Shown one piece after another: positions 52,755 to 64,000 of a stretch of DNA of 64,000 nt; the first letter of the stretch is position 1; each line of letters opens with the position of its first letter. Source of the stretch: Neoscytalidium dimidiatum (Eukaryota; Ascomycota; Dothideomycetes; Botryosphaeriales; Botryosphaeriaceae). The position numbers and the translations under genes are program-made. The DNA lies in NCBI GenBank assembly GCA_037367355.1, contig CM074699.1, forward strand, positions 620,001 through 684,000. The letters run 5' to 3'. The notes beneath the pieces are model-generated. The model was not told the origin of the DNA. It was given only the letters and a program-made list of their open reading frames with translations, and did not search any database.

Positions 52755-53840
52755 ATGCCATCGACAATGTCGCGTTCGACTCCGACCCGGCAATGGTTTC
52801 AGCCCGGTGAGGGCATCGCCCGCGAAGTCATCACCGCTGACATCCAGCGCTACCTGGGCCCGGACGCTCTTGTCAAGCCCGGCATCGGCACCGGAGAGTA
52901 CGAGGTCAGTCATCGCGCGCTCTTGCAGCCTCCATCGCCGGGCTCGTGCTAACCCATCCCCTCCAGGGCGTTGAAGGATATTGGATTACTGCTTATCGCA
53001 CCCTGACATCGGTGAGTTTTCGCCCGCACGCTACCCCGCCGTGCCGAGGGATCGCTTGCTGACACGTCGCGCCCACAGCAAATGGTGCAAGATTTGAAGT
53101 TGGACTCTCAGCGGTGGCGTGCTGAAGTCCAGCAGGGACGAGGTAGCCCACTTGCGAGAGATTCGAAGATGATGGCCAAGCCTCCTGACAAAGCTGCAGT
53201 TGCCTACCAAGACTCTAGGACGCACCAGTCCAGGCAGTACTACGGTCCCACTACGCCAGCCCCGGAGCAGTCGTATGCTCCGCCCTCGGCTGGCCAGGTT
53301 TACGCGGACCACCCGCCGTCTTCAGGATACCGGGCGCCCGCCCAAAGTGCCTATGGAGGAGGAGATTACACCTATGCCCAGCCCCAGACAGGATATGCCC
53401 AGCAAGGAGCCCACTATGTGCCCGCCCCTGGATATGGACAAGGCCAAGTGAGGACAGCCCCGTCCTATGGATCCTACAGCCAGCCGTCCGGCAGGGAACC
53501 AGAGTCGCATGCTTCGCACTACTCAAGTCATCAGGACTCCCCTAGATATGGTTACCCTCCGTCAACGTCGGCGCCGCCAGAACGCGTGTACGCCCCGCCG
53601 CAACCAAGGTATTTCATGGAAGAACATATTCCTACGGATGTTTTGGATTTGGCTAAATTTCCCTGTAGCACAACCCAGCAGTACTACTATGCCGACAGCA
53701 GAAGTGGTAAGTCGAGCTAGCATGCATGACGTTCTCCGCTCGACGGGCTGAGGGGCGCCGAGAGACCGTACTAACATCGCCTTCTTCTAGCAGCAACGCA
53801 GCCCCCTCCTCAAGCTAACGATCGTCGTCGTCGGCAGTAG
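52755..53840 (+). CDS. RfeG-like putative transcription regulator, Tyr/Pro/Gln-rich
   Basis: join(52755..52904, 52967..53011, 53079..53706, 53791..53840), 290 residues; Met5 is an alternative start. The conserved N-terminal block (about 5-80) reads 'RQWFQPGEGIAREVITADIQ', 'RYLGPDALVKPGIGTGEYEG', 'YWITAYRTLTSQMVQDLKLD' and 'SQRW'. I associate it with the fungal protein annotated as transcription factor RfeG; this link is from memory. The rest is a low-complexity region rich in Tyr, Pro, Ser and Gln with prion-like composition, ending in an Arg-rich 'NDRRRRQ'. The three introns (62, 67 and 84 nt) keep phase. A 45-nt exon 2 encodes 'GVEGYWITAYRTLTS'. Nuclear location is likely but untested. Confidence 0.75.
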
Positions 53841-54447
53841 CCTGCAGTAATGTTCTGCCTGTCTAAAATGATGTTTCTTTTACCATACCCTGTGGCTTTG
53901 TAGAGTCTTGCATTCCTTTTGCCGGTCCTGGGCCTGGTCTAGGGTTGTTCCACGGATTCAGCCTGAAGAATCCAACCGCACCTGCCTTCCTTGCTTTCCT
54001 GGAAACTGGCCATCATTCTGGACGCCTCTCGCCAAGCCGGGTTGGAGAGGCACAAAAAGTTTCGCGGTGCGTGCACCGTTGCCGTTGTCCGTTCCCTCCT
54101 GCGAGTCCTCACCGACTCGATCTCCTTGGGAGCCGTTGAGAAGCCGGAATTAGAACCTGGTCAGCCACCCTGGATTGTTTGTCCTCCTTGTCTCGTCCCA
54201 CCTTTTGGTTTCCGTGGACCACATCTTCTACCGCATGGCGCGCAGGGATGGAGTGATGGCTACTACATGACTTAATGCTTTCTCATTTAGGTGCATCTGC
54301 GTTCTCTTCGTTTTCATTTTCCTTTGTCTAGTCATACCGTTTACATGGCGATTACTAGCGTCCGGCGTCTCGCGAGGGAGGAACACCTTGCTTCTGTCCA
54401 GGACAGGTTTACCGTTTCCGGCTGTTGCTCGTTCGGCTTCTCTCGCG

Positions 54448-54486
54448 CACCACCACCACCACCACCACCACCACCACCACCATCAT
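54448..54486 (+). repeat. (CAC)n microsatellite
   Basis: About eleven CAC units followed by two CAT units. Confidence 0.9.
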
Positions 54487-55492
54487 AGCCACCAGCTTTC
54501 GGCGATCTCCAGCTGTGCTGCTCGCTCTCACAACCCGCTAGGAGGAAGACCATCGACCCATGGATCGTAGTTTGGCATTCGCATGGATTGCGTTGCCGTA
54601 CTCTGGAAAGCAAGGCTTTCCTGTCCATGTGTGTTACACACATTCATCCTGAGGCCCAAGCTTTCCGGGTGGAAAGACGCCGGATTACTCCGTAGTTTTT
54701 AAAGCAGCGAAAAAAAACACCAGACCAATGACTGCGACTATCTGTCCTGAACCTGTGCTACGGCTCTTCTGGCTTCCTCTGTAAATAGTTTTGCACCTAC
54801 CTGTGCGACATGGTCCCCTTGCCCTCTGCAACATGGGCCTTCTGGATACCTGCTGGTCCTCCTGATTGACGGCTCTTCACCGCCGACGCGACATCTGGCT
54901 CCTCGATTGCATAGCCTATGAATCGCGAAGGTGGAGTTTTGAGGATGAATTATTTTGTGGAGTGAGAGCGGGCTAGCGCAACTGCCTTTCGGCTTTTCTG
55001 TGTATGGGGTCGAACGTATGCAAACCGATGTTAATGCTAGTAACATGATACCAAATCGTTCCCTGCCGAGATTGTTCGCTCGTCCGCCATGCTGCGGCAA
55101 ATTGACCAGGCGGTGCCGGAAGCGGGTCTGGCTGGGATTGCTCAGTGGGACTATGGACGCCCGACGCCAATCCTGACTTGATACAGTTGACATCATCCAA
55201 ATAGTGAATATACGAGAGCCAACTCGGGAACGGCGCTCATCGAGGATTTTTGGGACAATTGGGCTCTCAAGCCCCCGCGGATCTGAAACAGTTTCACTAC
55301 TCATATTGCAGAAATGGCGTATGCGTGCCCGTCTGCGGGTCAGGGACCCAGGAGTAAGTCTCAGGATATGGGGGTCGAGGATGCTGAGTCGCGGGTTTGC
55401 CATGCTGTCTTTTTTGGGGACGGCGCGAATCGTGATGCTTCTCCCATTCCCTGCTGCGCCGGGTTCTGGGCATCCGCCGCATCGGGACTGCC

Positions 55493-55499
55493 TCGTCCT

Positions 55500-55530
<31 letters not shown>
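55493..55530 (+). repeat. (CGTCCC)n/(CGTCCT)n repeat
   Basis: Six imperfect hexanucleotide units. Confidence 0.85.
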
Positions 55531-57795
55531 ACGACGTCGTCTTTCTTCCCCTTTATCCACGCGGTGAACGGGAAATGGAAGATCTCTCGCTGCCGCCGTC
55601 TGCGCTTACGGCTCGGCATTTGCTCCTCCTCCTCCTGCGCTTGTACCTCGCTCGCTAGTCCGCCTTGCAATGCCTGACCAAGTCCCGGCGTCACCGCCTT
55701 GCTGCAAATCAGGCCACCGCCTCTCCCAAAGGCGTTCGTGCATCGCCCGCTTCTCAGACCCCTGCCCAGCCCAGCCGGCTGACTATCACTCTTTGTTGCT
55801 AGCACCAGCCTCGAAACCCAGCACTCGGCTTGCTCAAGCCCTGCTCTAAGCCAAGCTCGCGCATGCCAACCTCATGTGTGCTGCCCACCGCCTGGGTGGG
55901 ACGACTCTCGCTGCCATCATTCGCCCTTCCACTGCCTCCTCTCCATCCGCCACCCGCGTCTACCCGTTGACCGGCACCGGCCCAACTCACAATAGCCGTT
56001 AATCCAAACAGAGCAACTCGCTATCTCCTCAAAGCTCACGACTTGGCGTCCATCGCACCTCCGTCCTCTCAGTTCCGATTGCTCAGGACCGCATCTAGAC
56101 GTGCAAGCACTGCTTGATTACCTACGCTACGGGCCAACTTGCGCACCATTCAATGCTCTGAGCTCGAGGGCTCATCAGCGACCCAGACCGTTCGTCTCGC
56201 GTCGCCCCGCTGCCGCCCCTCCCTTTCCTCTCCGATCATCATCATGCTCAAAGGAGAAGCGAGAAGACTCGTACCTGCAGCAACAGCAGGACCCTGAGGG
56301 TCTCAGACCCTTTTTCCCTTCTCCGCCCGTCCCCTCGCACTCTCCGCCCCTTTCTGCTGTCTACCGGCTCTGCCAATAAGGTTTCTTCTGCCCCGTTGCT
56401 CGCCCCGTTTGCGCTATTGTCTGCGGGATAATTGTCGTCATAGTCTGCGACCAATGCGTGGAGCGGCTTTTTTCGCTTGGACTACGACTCGACTTTGGAC
56501 GGCAAAGTTACGTACGCTTCATTAATATGTACTTGGAAGGACCACCCCTCTCATATCACACAGAAGCCGGACTGGCAACTCACTAACCACTCTTGCTATT
56601 GTGCTATACGTCCAGACCCCCATGCCTTTGCAAAGAGAGGGAGGCGAGAGGGAAGGGTGCTTCTCGAGCACGGCCACCCTTCGATCCGACCCGCAACGAG
56701 AGATGCCCTCGTCTCAATGCCCGATCAGCACAGAGCCAGTTTTCATTCTCATCTTTTCTCGCCAGGAGCCGCGCCTTCCCGAGCAGTCCGGCCCCCAGCG
56801 GTTGCATCGTCAGTACCAGCCAAGCGAAAGCCAATTCTCTCTTCTCGAAGAGGGGGGGGCGGGCGCGCGCCGCGGGGCCGCGGCCGGGGCCAGGGCGAAT
56901 CAACGATCGGTGCAAACCGTTGATCTCGCAAGGAAAGTGGAGAATGAGAAGAAAAGGCCCCGAGCAAGAGCGGACGGACGGATAGCGGGTGGCCTGAGCA
57001 CGAACCCGCGGGCGCGCGCGCGCGAGCTCTCTTGCAACAAGGCGTCACCGCGAGCTCCGCACCCGACGGTGGTGGACGGACTGTTTGCTTTCCTTTCGGT
57101 CCGTTGACAGGGCTGCCCGTTTACCGCCGTCACTCTCCTCTCCTCTCCCTCTTGTCTTCTTACCGTGCCCAGGCTGCCCGAGACTTGTGCGAGACATTTG
57201 AGTCTAGAGGCGAGGCAGAGGAGAAAAACAATTGTATAGGGTGCTAACGAGGCACAGGTCTGCCGAGGACTACCGTACGTATGGGAATGGTACGTGCCGC
57301 GCCGCTGCCAACCATTTTGCATGCATGCATGCACGTTGCAGCTGGGTGGCTTGCCTGCGGCCCTGCAGTAGCAGCGGCAGCAGCGGCGGTGGCAGCAGCG
57401 AGAACCCAGCAATCAAGTTTTGCCCCGGCGCAGGCCCTCTTCCCCCTCTCTCTGTCGTCTCGTCTGCCCTGCTTTTTTCCCTCTCTGCCTTCTCTCTTTC
57501 GCTCCACTTTGCTGCCTTCCATTGGCTTTTTAGGGTCCAGTTAGGACAGATCAAACTCGCATGCCGAACCACTCAGAACGTCTCCCGAGCTTCCGCGCGA
57601 GATCTCGTGGCTGGGTGGCCATCGAAGGGTTCGTGCAGGGTAAGCGAGACATCTGTCACCGATCTGCTGCAGGAGCAGACGCGTTCGGTAGGTGAACGAG
57701 AGGTCGTGGTTCGCTCGAGGTATGGGGGGGGGAAAAAAAAAAAAAAAAAGAAAAGAGGACGCCCTTGTGTCCTCGCGCCATTGGCGCGGAGGCTG

Positions 57796-57836
57796 CCGGC
57801 TGGCTGGCTGGCTGACTGTACTGTACTGTACTGTAC
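57796..57836 (+). repeat. (GGCT)n followed by (CTGTA)n
   Basis: About four GGCT units, then about four CTGTA units; the CTGTA part contains the self-complementary word GTAC several times. Confidence 0.85.
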
Positions 57837-59216
57837 ACGCGCGATCCGCTGTATGTGGTACAGACCTGATCAGCCAGCCACATGGGGACGTCATCGTCGT
57901 AGCTTCCATTAGACGTGTTCTGTGCTTTTTCTTTTCCAAAAAAAAAAAAAACCTCGTGCTCATTTTCGCATTCATCTCCAACGAGAAGCAGACGAAATGA
58001 AAAGTAGGCTCGAAAACGAAGGGCGGATCCAACAGCCGCTTTGCCGTTTCCCCCAATGCCGAGTTCCGGTACTTTAGGAACTGTTCGATTGCGGCTGCTG
58101 GTGCTGCTGGTGCTGCTGGCCTGTGGTTTGCTGCGCCCGCCCTCGCCGCTGGCAAAATCCTACGACCCACCACCATTTCCACCTCCATACCAGCTTTCCC
58201 GGTTTTTAGGCCTTCTTATCCCTGCCTCTTTCTTTCTTTTTTTGGTCTCCCTGAGCATCCATTCCTTCCCCGTATCAAGCACCGTTAGCAAAAAAACGAA
58301 ACCCGGGAATAATAGCCGTAGAGGCGTCGTTCACGGAGCTATTCCCGCTCCCCGCCCGTCGGCCAATCGCCGTCGAGCGCGAATCACCCGATGACATATA
58401 AGGGTACGCGCAGATAGTAGCGGTGATGGGAAGACACACACACACTCTCTCTCTCCCATCCATTCCCGTTTCGGCGCATATAGCATTCTCAGCGTACGTC
58501 CATCCCCATCCGCCATCCCACAATGCGGTGAGGGCGACAAATTGCCGGTACCATCCCAATCCGTCGGCCATGGTCATTTCGCTGTGGCGCTTTCAGACGT
58601 TCGAAGTTGCGAAGGGTTCTGCTCCCCCCCGCCAGCGTCGGTGTGACTACGTATGCTTTGCTGCAGATTGGTCCCATTGCATGGATTGAAGAGGGAGGGA
58701 AGAGAGAGAGGGGGTAAAGGTGTGAGATGGGCTCTCTCGTGGTTTAAGGCGTGCAGTTAGGGAAAAAAAAAAATACCGCGCTAAGATTTCTGTACGTGCC
58801 ATTATACTCTCTTCGAACGAATCGGGAAGCCCTAAGCGTACTCGGCGGAACGTATACTACATACAGGCATCGGAAGGGAAAGAAGGGAAAACAGAACCCT
58901 TGAAAAGAGGGGGTTTGCCAGACCTTCCACCCTCAAAACATTTTCCGGAGTAGAGTATGCTTGCCATCAAGCATACCCGAGACTGCAAACAAAAAGGACC
59001 AGTCAGAAAAGCTCAAGTGAGGGAAAAAAGAAAGGAAGGAAGGAAGAAACCCCGAACACCCTCAACGTCCCACCCCAAGGTATTCAGTACTCACGCCAAA
59101 TACAATGAAACCCATGTCCCATCCCCCACCGTCCAATTCTTCAACCGTAAAACCAGACCAACGAAAAGCACCCCCTACTCAGTCCTCACAGCCCTGAACT
59201 TACCCCCCCCCTCCTC

Positions 59217-62200
59217 TCACAAAAACGCCGGACTCCCACCCACGCCGCGCTCCCCACTTCCTCCCTCCACACCCGTCGCGCCCACCGCACCGCTGCCGGT
59301 AGCAACGCCCCTCTGCTGTCTCGCACACAACCACCTCTCCGCCAACAGCTGTCCGGGGCTGGGCGTGCCCCTCTCCCTCTCGCTCTCCGCGTCCCCAGCA
59401 CAGCCGAACCCCTTCTTCCCATCCGTCGTCATCGTGCCGCCGCCGCCGCCAACGCTCGCCCCCGGCGGCACCGCGTTCTCCTTCGCCCCGCGGCCCAAGC
59501 ATCCCAGCCCCACAGTCCCCATCGTTCCTGGCACGCCCATCCCCATCCTCGTCCCCGGTTGTCTCGCCGACCCCGTCGCCGTCGGCGTCGGCATCCGGGC
59601 CCCTATCTCCGCCGAAGCCCGCAGCGCCGGCGTGCTCTGCCTGGTCGCGAGCAGCGGCAGTGACGGCGGCGATCCGACCGCCGCTGCCGCCGCCGCCGCA
59701 GCAGCAGCAGCAGTATTCCACGGCGCATCCCGCACGCCCTCGCACGCAGGAGAAGATGCAGTAGCATTAGGAGGGGGAGGCGGGACCCAAGGCGGCGTGT
59801 CCGTCCTCTCCATCTGCGTTTCAGCTTGAAGTGGAGGAGCAGTGCCACGGTGATGGTGGTGATACGGACCCTGCATGATCACCCGCATCGTCTCGCTCTC
59901 GAGGCCGGGGGCGGGCGTCGGGCTGGGAGTCAGGCGGCCGGTGCGGCGGACGCCGCCCACGGCGATGGGTTTGCGGCGGAGGTGGTGCGGGTGGTGGGGA
60001 GGAGGAGGAGGAGGAGGAGGAGGAGTGGGGGGGAGGAGGATCTGGCCTGCGGGTGTGGGGGTCGGATTCAGGACCGGCGGGCCGCTGCTGTGGTTATTGC
60101 TGTTGTTATGGAGGACAGGAGGACCGCCTGCGGCGGAGCGGAGAGCGGCGCCGCTGTTCTGGTTGCGGAGGTCGAAGGCGGAGCGGGGGCGGGACGAGAA
60201 GAGCGGCGATGTCCTGGCGGGAGTGGTGGAAGAGGACGGATCGACGGCGGGGCGGCAGCGGAAGCGTGGGTTGGCGACGGGGCCCGTGGGTGTAGGGGCT
60301 GATTGGTGTGGCACATCTGGGTCCTCGGCCGACGTGGTGTAGTGGGCCAGACTGGAGTGGCTTCGGCCGACCGAGCGGTGGATGGAGTGGTAGGAGCGTG
60401 AGTGACGGACGGGTCGATCTGCTAGCGTGCTGACGGGTATCTTCTCCTCAGGTTCTGTGGAGAAGGAAGCTTCGGCGGGTTCCTGCGCTTTGCTGCTCTT
60501 ATCACTTGACCCCTGCGTGCTGATATTTCCACCCCTGCTCGATTGGATGGGCTCACTTCCATTTTCCTCATGCATTCGATCACTGTTCCAGTATTCACGA
60601 TGAATCTGGCCTTGAGTACTGATTTTATTTCGAAGATTAGCAGTCGGAGTCCCTTCCGGTGGAGTAGGGGTGCCGTTGTTCAAATTCGCTTCGCAGCGTC
60701 CTGGCGCATGAGAGCTTTCTGTTGTTCCATTCGGAGGGTCACCCAAAGTGAGTCGTTCCGGTCTGGTCGGGAAATTGTTCGAAGCTGGCCGTGATTTGAA
60801 GAGGATGACTTCATCCTCATCGTCGCCAACGCCAACGATTTCTGCATGTTCTCGCTGATGGCCAGCGGGTTTCAGCAGCCACTCCTCAGTCATGCTCATG
60901 TCGAAGTCCTGGCTCATATCGAGTTCGGAAACCTCCTTGGACAGCCATGATTTCCAGTCCCTACTCGTCCGAACGGACCGGGCTCCAATATCTTTCTTTG
61001 GTGAGGTTCCCAAAGTGTAGCTCTTGGCCGAGTGATTAGAGACGATAACAACAGTGCCAGGAGGGCAGTTGGATCCATCGCTTTCCTTTCTGACCGGAGA
61101 TTCACCGCTGGAATCCCTGGAGTATACGCTTGGGGACATAATGTCCGCCCTCGACGGCCAGTTTGGGCTGAGCATATCGACTGGCTGCTGTGGCTTGCGG
61201 CTTGATGTGCGCGGCGGAGCTTCAATGCTCTTGGATGGGCTGGGCGACTGATCAGGTGGGGTTAAATCATAAGGATTCTGACCTATCATTGCCTTCTTGA
61301 TATTTTTCGAGAACACTGGGGAGGGACCTTGCCCTAGTTGAGTTTGCCAACGATTCTGTACCCTCTTCTTGCGGGTAGCTATCTGCTCTGGCGTCGGGAC
61401 TGTGGCCTTCGCAGCACGCTGGAGACGGATGCGAGGAAGTACAAGGCCACTATCGTCACCATCCGGAGAATGGCTTTCCAAATTGTCATCCTGGAACTCT
61501 TGGTGACCATCATCTACGCGGTCTCTTGATCGTGATCGCCCAAAAGCATCTGGCGTGACCGTTCGTATGGTGGCTCTAGTCGCTCGGCTGAGTTTTGATG
61601 TGTTTGAACTGTTGCGGGTTTGCGAAGGCAACATAGCTCGCTCAGTCCTGCCATGCAAATCCTGCGATCCGGAACTTTGCAGGCCAGGGTCGAGGTTGCT
61701 ATCCAGACCAGCCTTCTCAAGTCTACTCTTGAGCGCGGAGAAGACGTCGAAACTATCAGGTCCCTTTACAGCCCCCCGAGGGGAAATGTGGATAGGCTTT
61801 CTGAACGGACTGCGGCCAAGGATCGAGTTGGAACGTTTCTTATCAGAGGCAGGTTCAAACTCTGGAATAATAGAGAGCCTTTTGGCATCACGATTGTCGA
61901 TGCTGTTTGTCGCTGAAGAGTTGGTCCAACTTGTAACGCGAGACTTACTGATTTCAGTGACATCTTGATCTTCAGCAGAGTGCTTTGAGCGGTTTGACAT
62001 ATCCGAAGAAGCGCGTTGACGCGATGGAGGCCGCGGCGGATCATTAGTGACAAAATATTCAACAGGCGTGCCTGTACCAGTGAATGGTGAAGTCTGACCA
62101 GTGGCCGTACTAGTCGAGTTCCCGAAGTAGGCGCGTGAAGCATCAACTTGCTGAACTGGCAAAGAAATTGCTGGCTTGGAAGGCTTCCGAAAGACTTTCT

Positions 62201-63167
62201 TGAATCGGGTCTTGAGAGATCCCGAGAAAGACCTTTTCTCCTCGGATTTTACAGGAGTGATTGCAGGAGCCGGGATCCCAAAAGGTGGCGTTTCATGTGG
62301 AGAAGGGCTGTGTTCGTGAGTTGCACTTGCTTCATTATATCGCTGTTTCTCTTGGCGCCTTTTGAAGGGAGTAAAGGCGAAAGATGGCCGCGTCCTCAGC
62401 TTGTTCTTCTGGAATTCTTGCAAAACTTTATCCCGTGCTGTAGAGACCTCGTCTGTAGATGCCACTTGAGAGTAGCGCTGGTGTGCGTCGTTCTCCTTCA
62501 CGTTGACGTCATGCTCGGACAATGCTCTATTTTCTTTCGTTATTTGGCTGGAGGAATACCTCGTGTTCATGTTGGTGTCCGGGCAGTTGTCATGAGTACT
62601 GCCAATACCAAGACTCCACGAAGTGTACATTGAGCGCGACTTGCGTACCTGCTTTGAGGCGGGGGTCTTTGGAGGAAGGATCGGCGACGCCATCGAGAAG
62701 GGCTCTCTAGGGGCGGGAGGAGCGGATGCGATGGATGAAGTAGGTATGTGATCTCGTACGTAATGCTGAGGAGTGGCAACCGGGGCCGCTGTTGCATTAG
62801 ACGTGCTGCTCTGCTGCCTTTCAAGGCTGAATCTATGAGAGTGTAGTGACTTTCGATTTCTGATTGCATTGTCCTCTCCGGCCTGTCGAAGACTGGAGCC
62901 ACGTGCTGGGAAGTGGGAGCCTTGAGAGGCCCTACTTGCGCTGCTCTTGTGTCTTGCTAATTCCAGACTTCGCTCAGCCTTGGATTTGGCGTGCTCCAAT
63001 GCATATGCTCGTTCAAAGGCCTGTACAGCGGCGGCCGTCGCATGCTCTCGGACAATGAACGGATCGGAAGGCTCAGCTACAGAAACTTTTCCTCGTGCTT
63101 GGACCGAAGACGATGACTTGGCGTGCCTTAGCCGTGTTCCGGCATCGCTGGAGGCACGCGCAAGCAT
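59217..63167 (-). CDS. Large disordered fungal protein of unknown function
   Basis: 1316 residues from the ATG at 63167 ('MLARASSDAGTRLRHAKSSS'); the frame is open a further 37 codons upstream, but this start matches the usual beginning of related fungal proteins as I recall them. An Ala/Arg-rich helical segment near 35-60 ('HATAAAVQAFERAYALEHAK') follows. Most of the rest is Ser/Pro/Arg-rich with short conserved-looking islands: 'RPSFAFTPFKRRQEK', 'SLKTRFKKVFRKPSKP', 'LGRSPFRKPIHISPRG', 'PDSFDVFSALKSRLEKAGL' and 'DFDMSMTEEWLLKP'. The C-terminal quarter, in very GC-rich DNA, has poly-Pro and poly-Ala runs. Basic-hydrophobic 'RFKKVFRKPSK' could bind membrane or be a nuclear signal. No enzyme domain; function unknown. 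Poly-Pro and poly-Ala lengths are likely variable. Confidence 0.72.
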   Translation of the reverse strand: MLARASSDAGTRLRHAKSSSSVQARGKVSVAEPSDPFIVREHATAAAVQAFERAYALEHAKSKAERSLELARHKSSASRASQGSHFPARGSSLRQAGEDNAIRNRKSLHSHRFSLERQQSSTSNATAAPVATPQHYVRDHIPTSSIASAPPAPREPFSMASPILPPKTPASKQVRKSRSMYTSWSLGIGSTHDNCPDTNMNTRYSSSQITKENRALSEHDVNVKENDAHQRYSQVASTDEVSTARDKVLQEFQKNKLRTRPSFAFTPFKRRQEKQRYNEASATHEHSPSPHETPPFGIPAPAITPVKSEEKRSFSGSLKTRFKKVFRKPSKPAISLPVQQVDASRAYFGNSTSTATGQTSPFTGTGTPVEYFVTNDPPRPPSRQRASSDMSNRSKHSAEDQDVTEISKSRVTSWTNSSATNSIDNRDAKRLSIIPEFEPASDKKRSNSILGRSPFRKPIHISPRGAVKGPDSFDVFSALKSRLEKAGLDSNLDPGLQSSGSQDLHGRTERAMLPSQTRNSSNTSKLSRATRATIRTVTPDAFGRSRSRDRVDDGHQEFQDDNLESHSPDGDDSGLVLPRIRLQRAAKATVPTPEQIATRKKRVQNRWQTQLGQGPSPVFSKNIKKAMIGQNPYDLTPPDQSPSPSKSIEAPPRTSSRKPQQPVDMLSPNWPSRADIMSPSVYSRDSSGESPVRKESDGSNCPPGTVVIVSNHSAKSYTLGTSPKKDIGARSVRTSRDWKSWLSKEVSELDMSQDFDMSMTEEWLLKPAGHQREHAEIVGVGDDEDEVILFKSRPASNNFPTRPERLTLGDPPNGTTESSHAPGRCEANLNNGTPTPPEGTPTANLRNKISTQGQIHREYWNSDRMHEENGSEPIQSSRGGNISTQGSSDKSSKAQEPAEASFSTEPEEKIPVSTLADRPVRHSRSYHSIHRSVGRSHSSLAHYTTSAEDPDVPHQSAPTPTGPVANPRFRCRPAVDPSSSTTPARTSPLFSSRPRSAFDLRNQNSGAALRSAAGGPPVLHNNSNNHSSGPPVLNPTPTPAGQILLPPTPPPPPPPPPHHPHHLRRKPIAVGGVRRTGRLTPSPTPAPGLESETMRVIMQGPYHHHHRGTAPPLQAETQMERTDTPPWVPPPPPNATASSPACEGVRDAPWNTAAAAAAAAAAAVGSPPSLPLLATRQSTPALRASAEIGARMPTPTATGSARQPGTRMGMGVPGTMGTVGLGCLGRGAKENAVPPGASVGGGGGTMTTDGKKGFGCAGDAESERERGTPSPGQLLAERWLCARQQRGVATGSGAVGATGVEGGSGERGVGGSPAFL

Positions 63168-64000
63168 CTGCGGGTGTTGTTCGAACGGAGAAGTGCAGGC
63201 GCGGCGTATCGAGATTGCCAACAATATCCAAGACGGCGGGATCAAACGAATTATGTGGATCCAACAGTGGGGGAACAAACAGTGGTATCATGTGGAGAAG
63301 AGAGGAGTGAGGGAGAAGAAGGCGGACGCACGACTGGAGGTTGTCAGTAGAGAAGATCACCAATGAGGCAAGAGAGATCCCTCATTGTTACGGTAGGTGC
63401 TTGCCGGGCCCGACCGATCGGATAGAAGCTTGGCCTCTGAGATCTTAATTTGAGTAGGAGAGAGAAATTGGGAAGGCCGCTAAACGAATCGTGAACCCAC
63501 CACGCTGGGAGCTGGTGTTAATGAGGGGAGCTATTCAAAGCGTATACTGGAGAACACCGGGAGTTGAGATATTTGTCTTAGCCATATGCGTCAGAGAGCT
63601 TGGAAATAATTCCTACTGTCGTCAAGAGCAGAAGGTAGGGCAGCTGTTTATGCGCATTTTCTCGAAATCGTATTACGGGGAGGCCATTAACGTCGACCAA
63701 TCCTTGTTGCCAATAAACTGTTGGAGGTATCACAATCCTGCCTTAGCTGTGCAACAGAGATCTTTAATGTGTAGATACGCCTGGTGAAACTCTTAGATCG
63801 AGAGATTGATTGAGCAGTTTTCCAACAGAAAGCCGGCTTAAAGTACTGGAGCATCTAAGAACAGAGTTCGTGGTGTAGAAGCCGCTGTGCAAAGAGTGCA
63901 TGTGGTATCCGAACCGTCCAAAGGTGAGTGAACAAACATAGTCGTGACCTTCGCGATTGGAGAAACAATTCCCTTTCGTGTTATGCAATGGCCTTGTTGC
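63168..64000. other. Right edge, upstream of the large disordered protein gene
   Basis: Probably promoter and leader of the minus-strand gene. A 98-codon frame at 63491-63787 (+) has no family features. Nothing else is seen. Confidence 0.4.

Larger units (their letters stand above)
53841..59216. other. 5.4-kb gene-poor stretch with simple repeats
   Basis: No supportable gene on either strand, although chance frames up to 355 codons occur. Features seen: (CAC)n near 54448, a CGTCCC array near 55493, CG-rich alternating runs near 57010, ATGCATGC near 57320, TGGC/CTGTA runs near 57796-57836, A runs near 57735 and 57939, and CT runs near 58441. It may hold a non-coding transcript or long leaders; the sequence alone does not show it. 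Confidence 0.45.

Noticed and set aside
54738..55805. 355-codon frame on the minus strand
   Set aside because: No family features, no plausible splice context, composition like the surrounding non-coding DNA, and overlapping open frames on the other strand.

Overview
The window is nuclear DNA of a filamentous ascomycete (Pezizomycotina). The evidence is short GT-AG introns (mostly 45-75 nt) with CTAAC/CTAAT-type branch sites, an intron-containing histone H4, and fungal lineage genes: cyanide hydratase, the Sho1 osmosensor, dynactin-type RO10, a DUF7924-type protein and a GST with a fungal C-terminal extension. A class such as Dothideomycetes is possible but cannot be proven from this sequence.

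Layout. 0.7-4.5 kb: a RING-like protein, then histone H4. 5.1-10.6 kb: a metabolic run of an NmrA/isoflavone-reductase-like NAD(P) protein (+), a class II aldolase/adducin-like protein (-) and cyanide hydratase (+). 10.8-13.6 kb: a two-membrane-segment protein built on 11-residue coiled-coil repeats, flanked on both sides by different families of short DNA repeats. 14.8-16.0 kb: a secretory-pathway membrane protein (DUF7728-like). 17.9-18.05 kb: a leucine tRNA gene (anticodon CAG) with two insertions. One is the normal tRNA intron after position 37. The other lies between the D arm and the anticodon arm and has every hallmark of a spliceosomal intron; this is the most unusual object in the window. 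18.8-24 kb: a secreted chitin-binding (CBM18) protein, a small unassigned protein and a decayed HpcH/HpaI aldolase pseudogene. 26.7-35.2 kb: a housekeeping block with SHO1 (-), RO10 (-), an AVT-type amino-acid transporter (+), mitochondrial ribosomal protein bS16m (-) and NAD(P)HX epimerase (+). 37-38 kb: a nitroreductase-like protein.

From about 38 to 44.2 kb lies an accessory-looking island: TA-rich, stop-rich DNA, an intact DUF7924-like ORF and a broken 5' piece of the CAF-1 subunit Cac2. From 46.4 kb the gene order looks conserved again: DNA polymerase eta (-), a small membrane protein (+), a GST-like protein (+), an RfeG-like Tyr/Pro/Gln-rich protein (+), a 5.4-kb gene-poor stretch rich in simple repeats, and a 1.3-kilo-residue disordered protein (-). 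The final 0.8 kb has no gene I can support.

Gene models were built by hand, joining reading frames at GT-AG sites so that phase and family motifs are restored. Most junctions are well supported by protein continuity; none has transcript evidence here. Family names come from recalled sequence patterns, not from a search.
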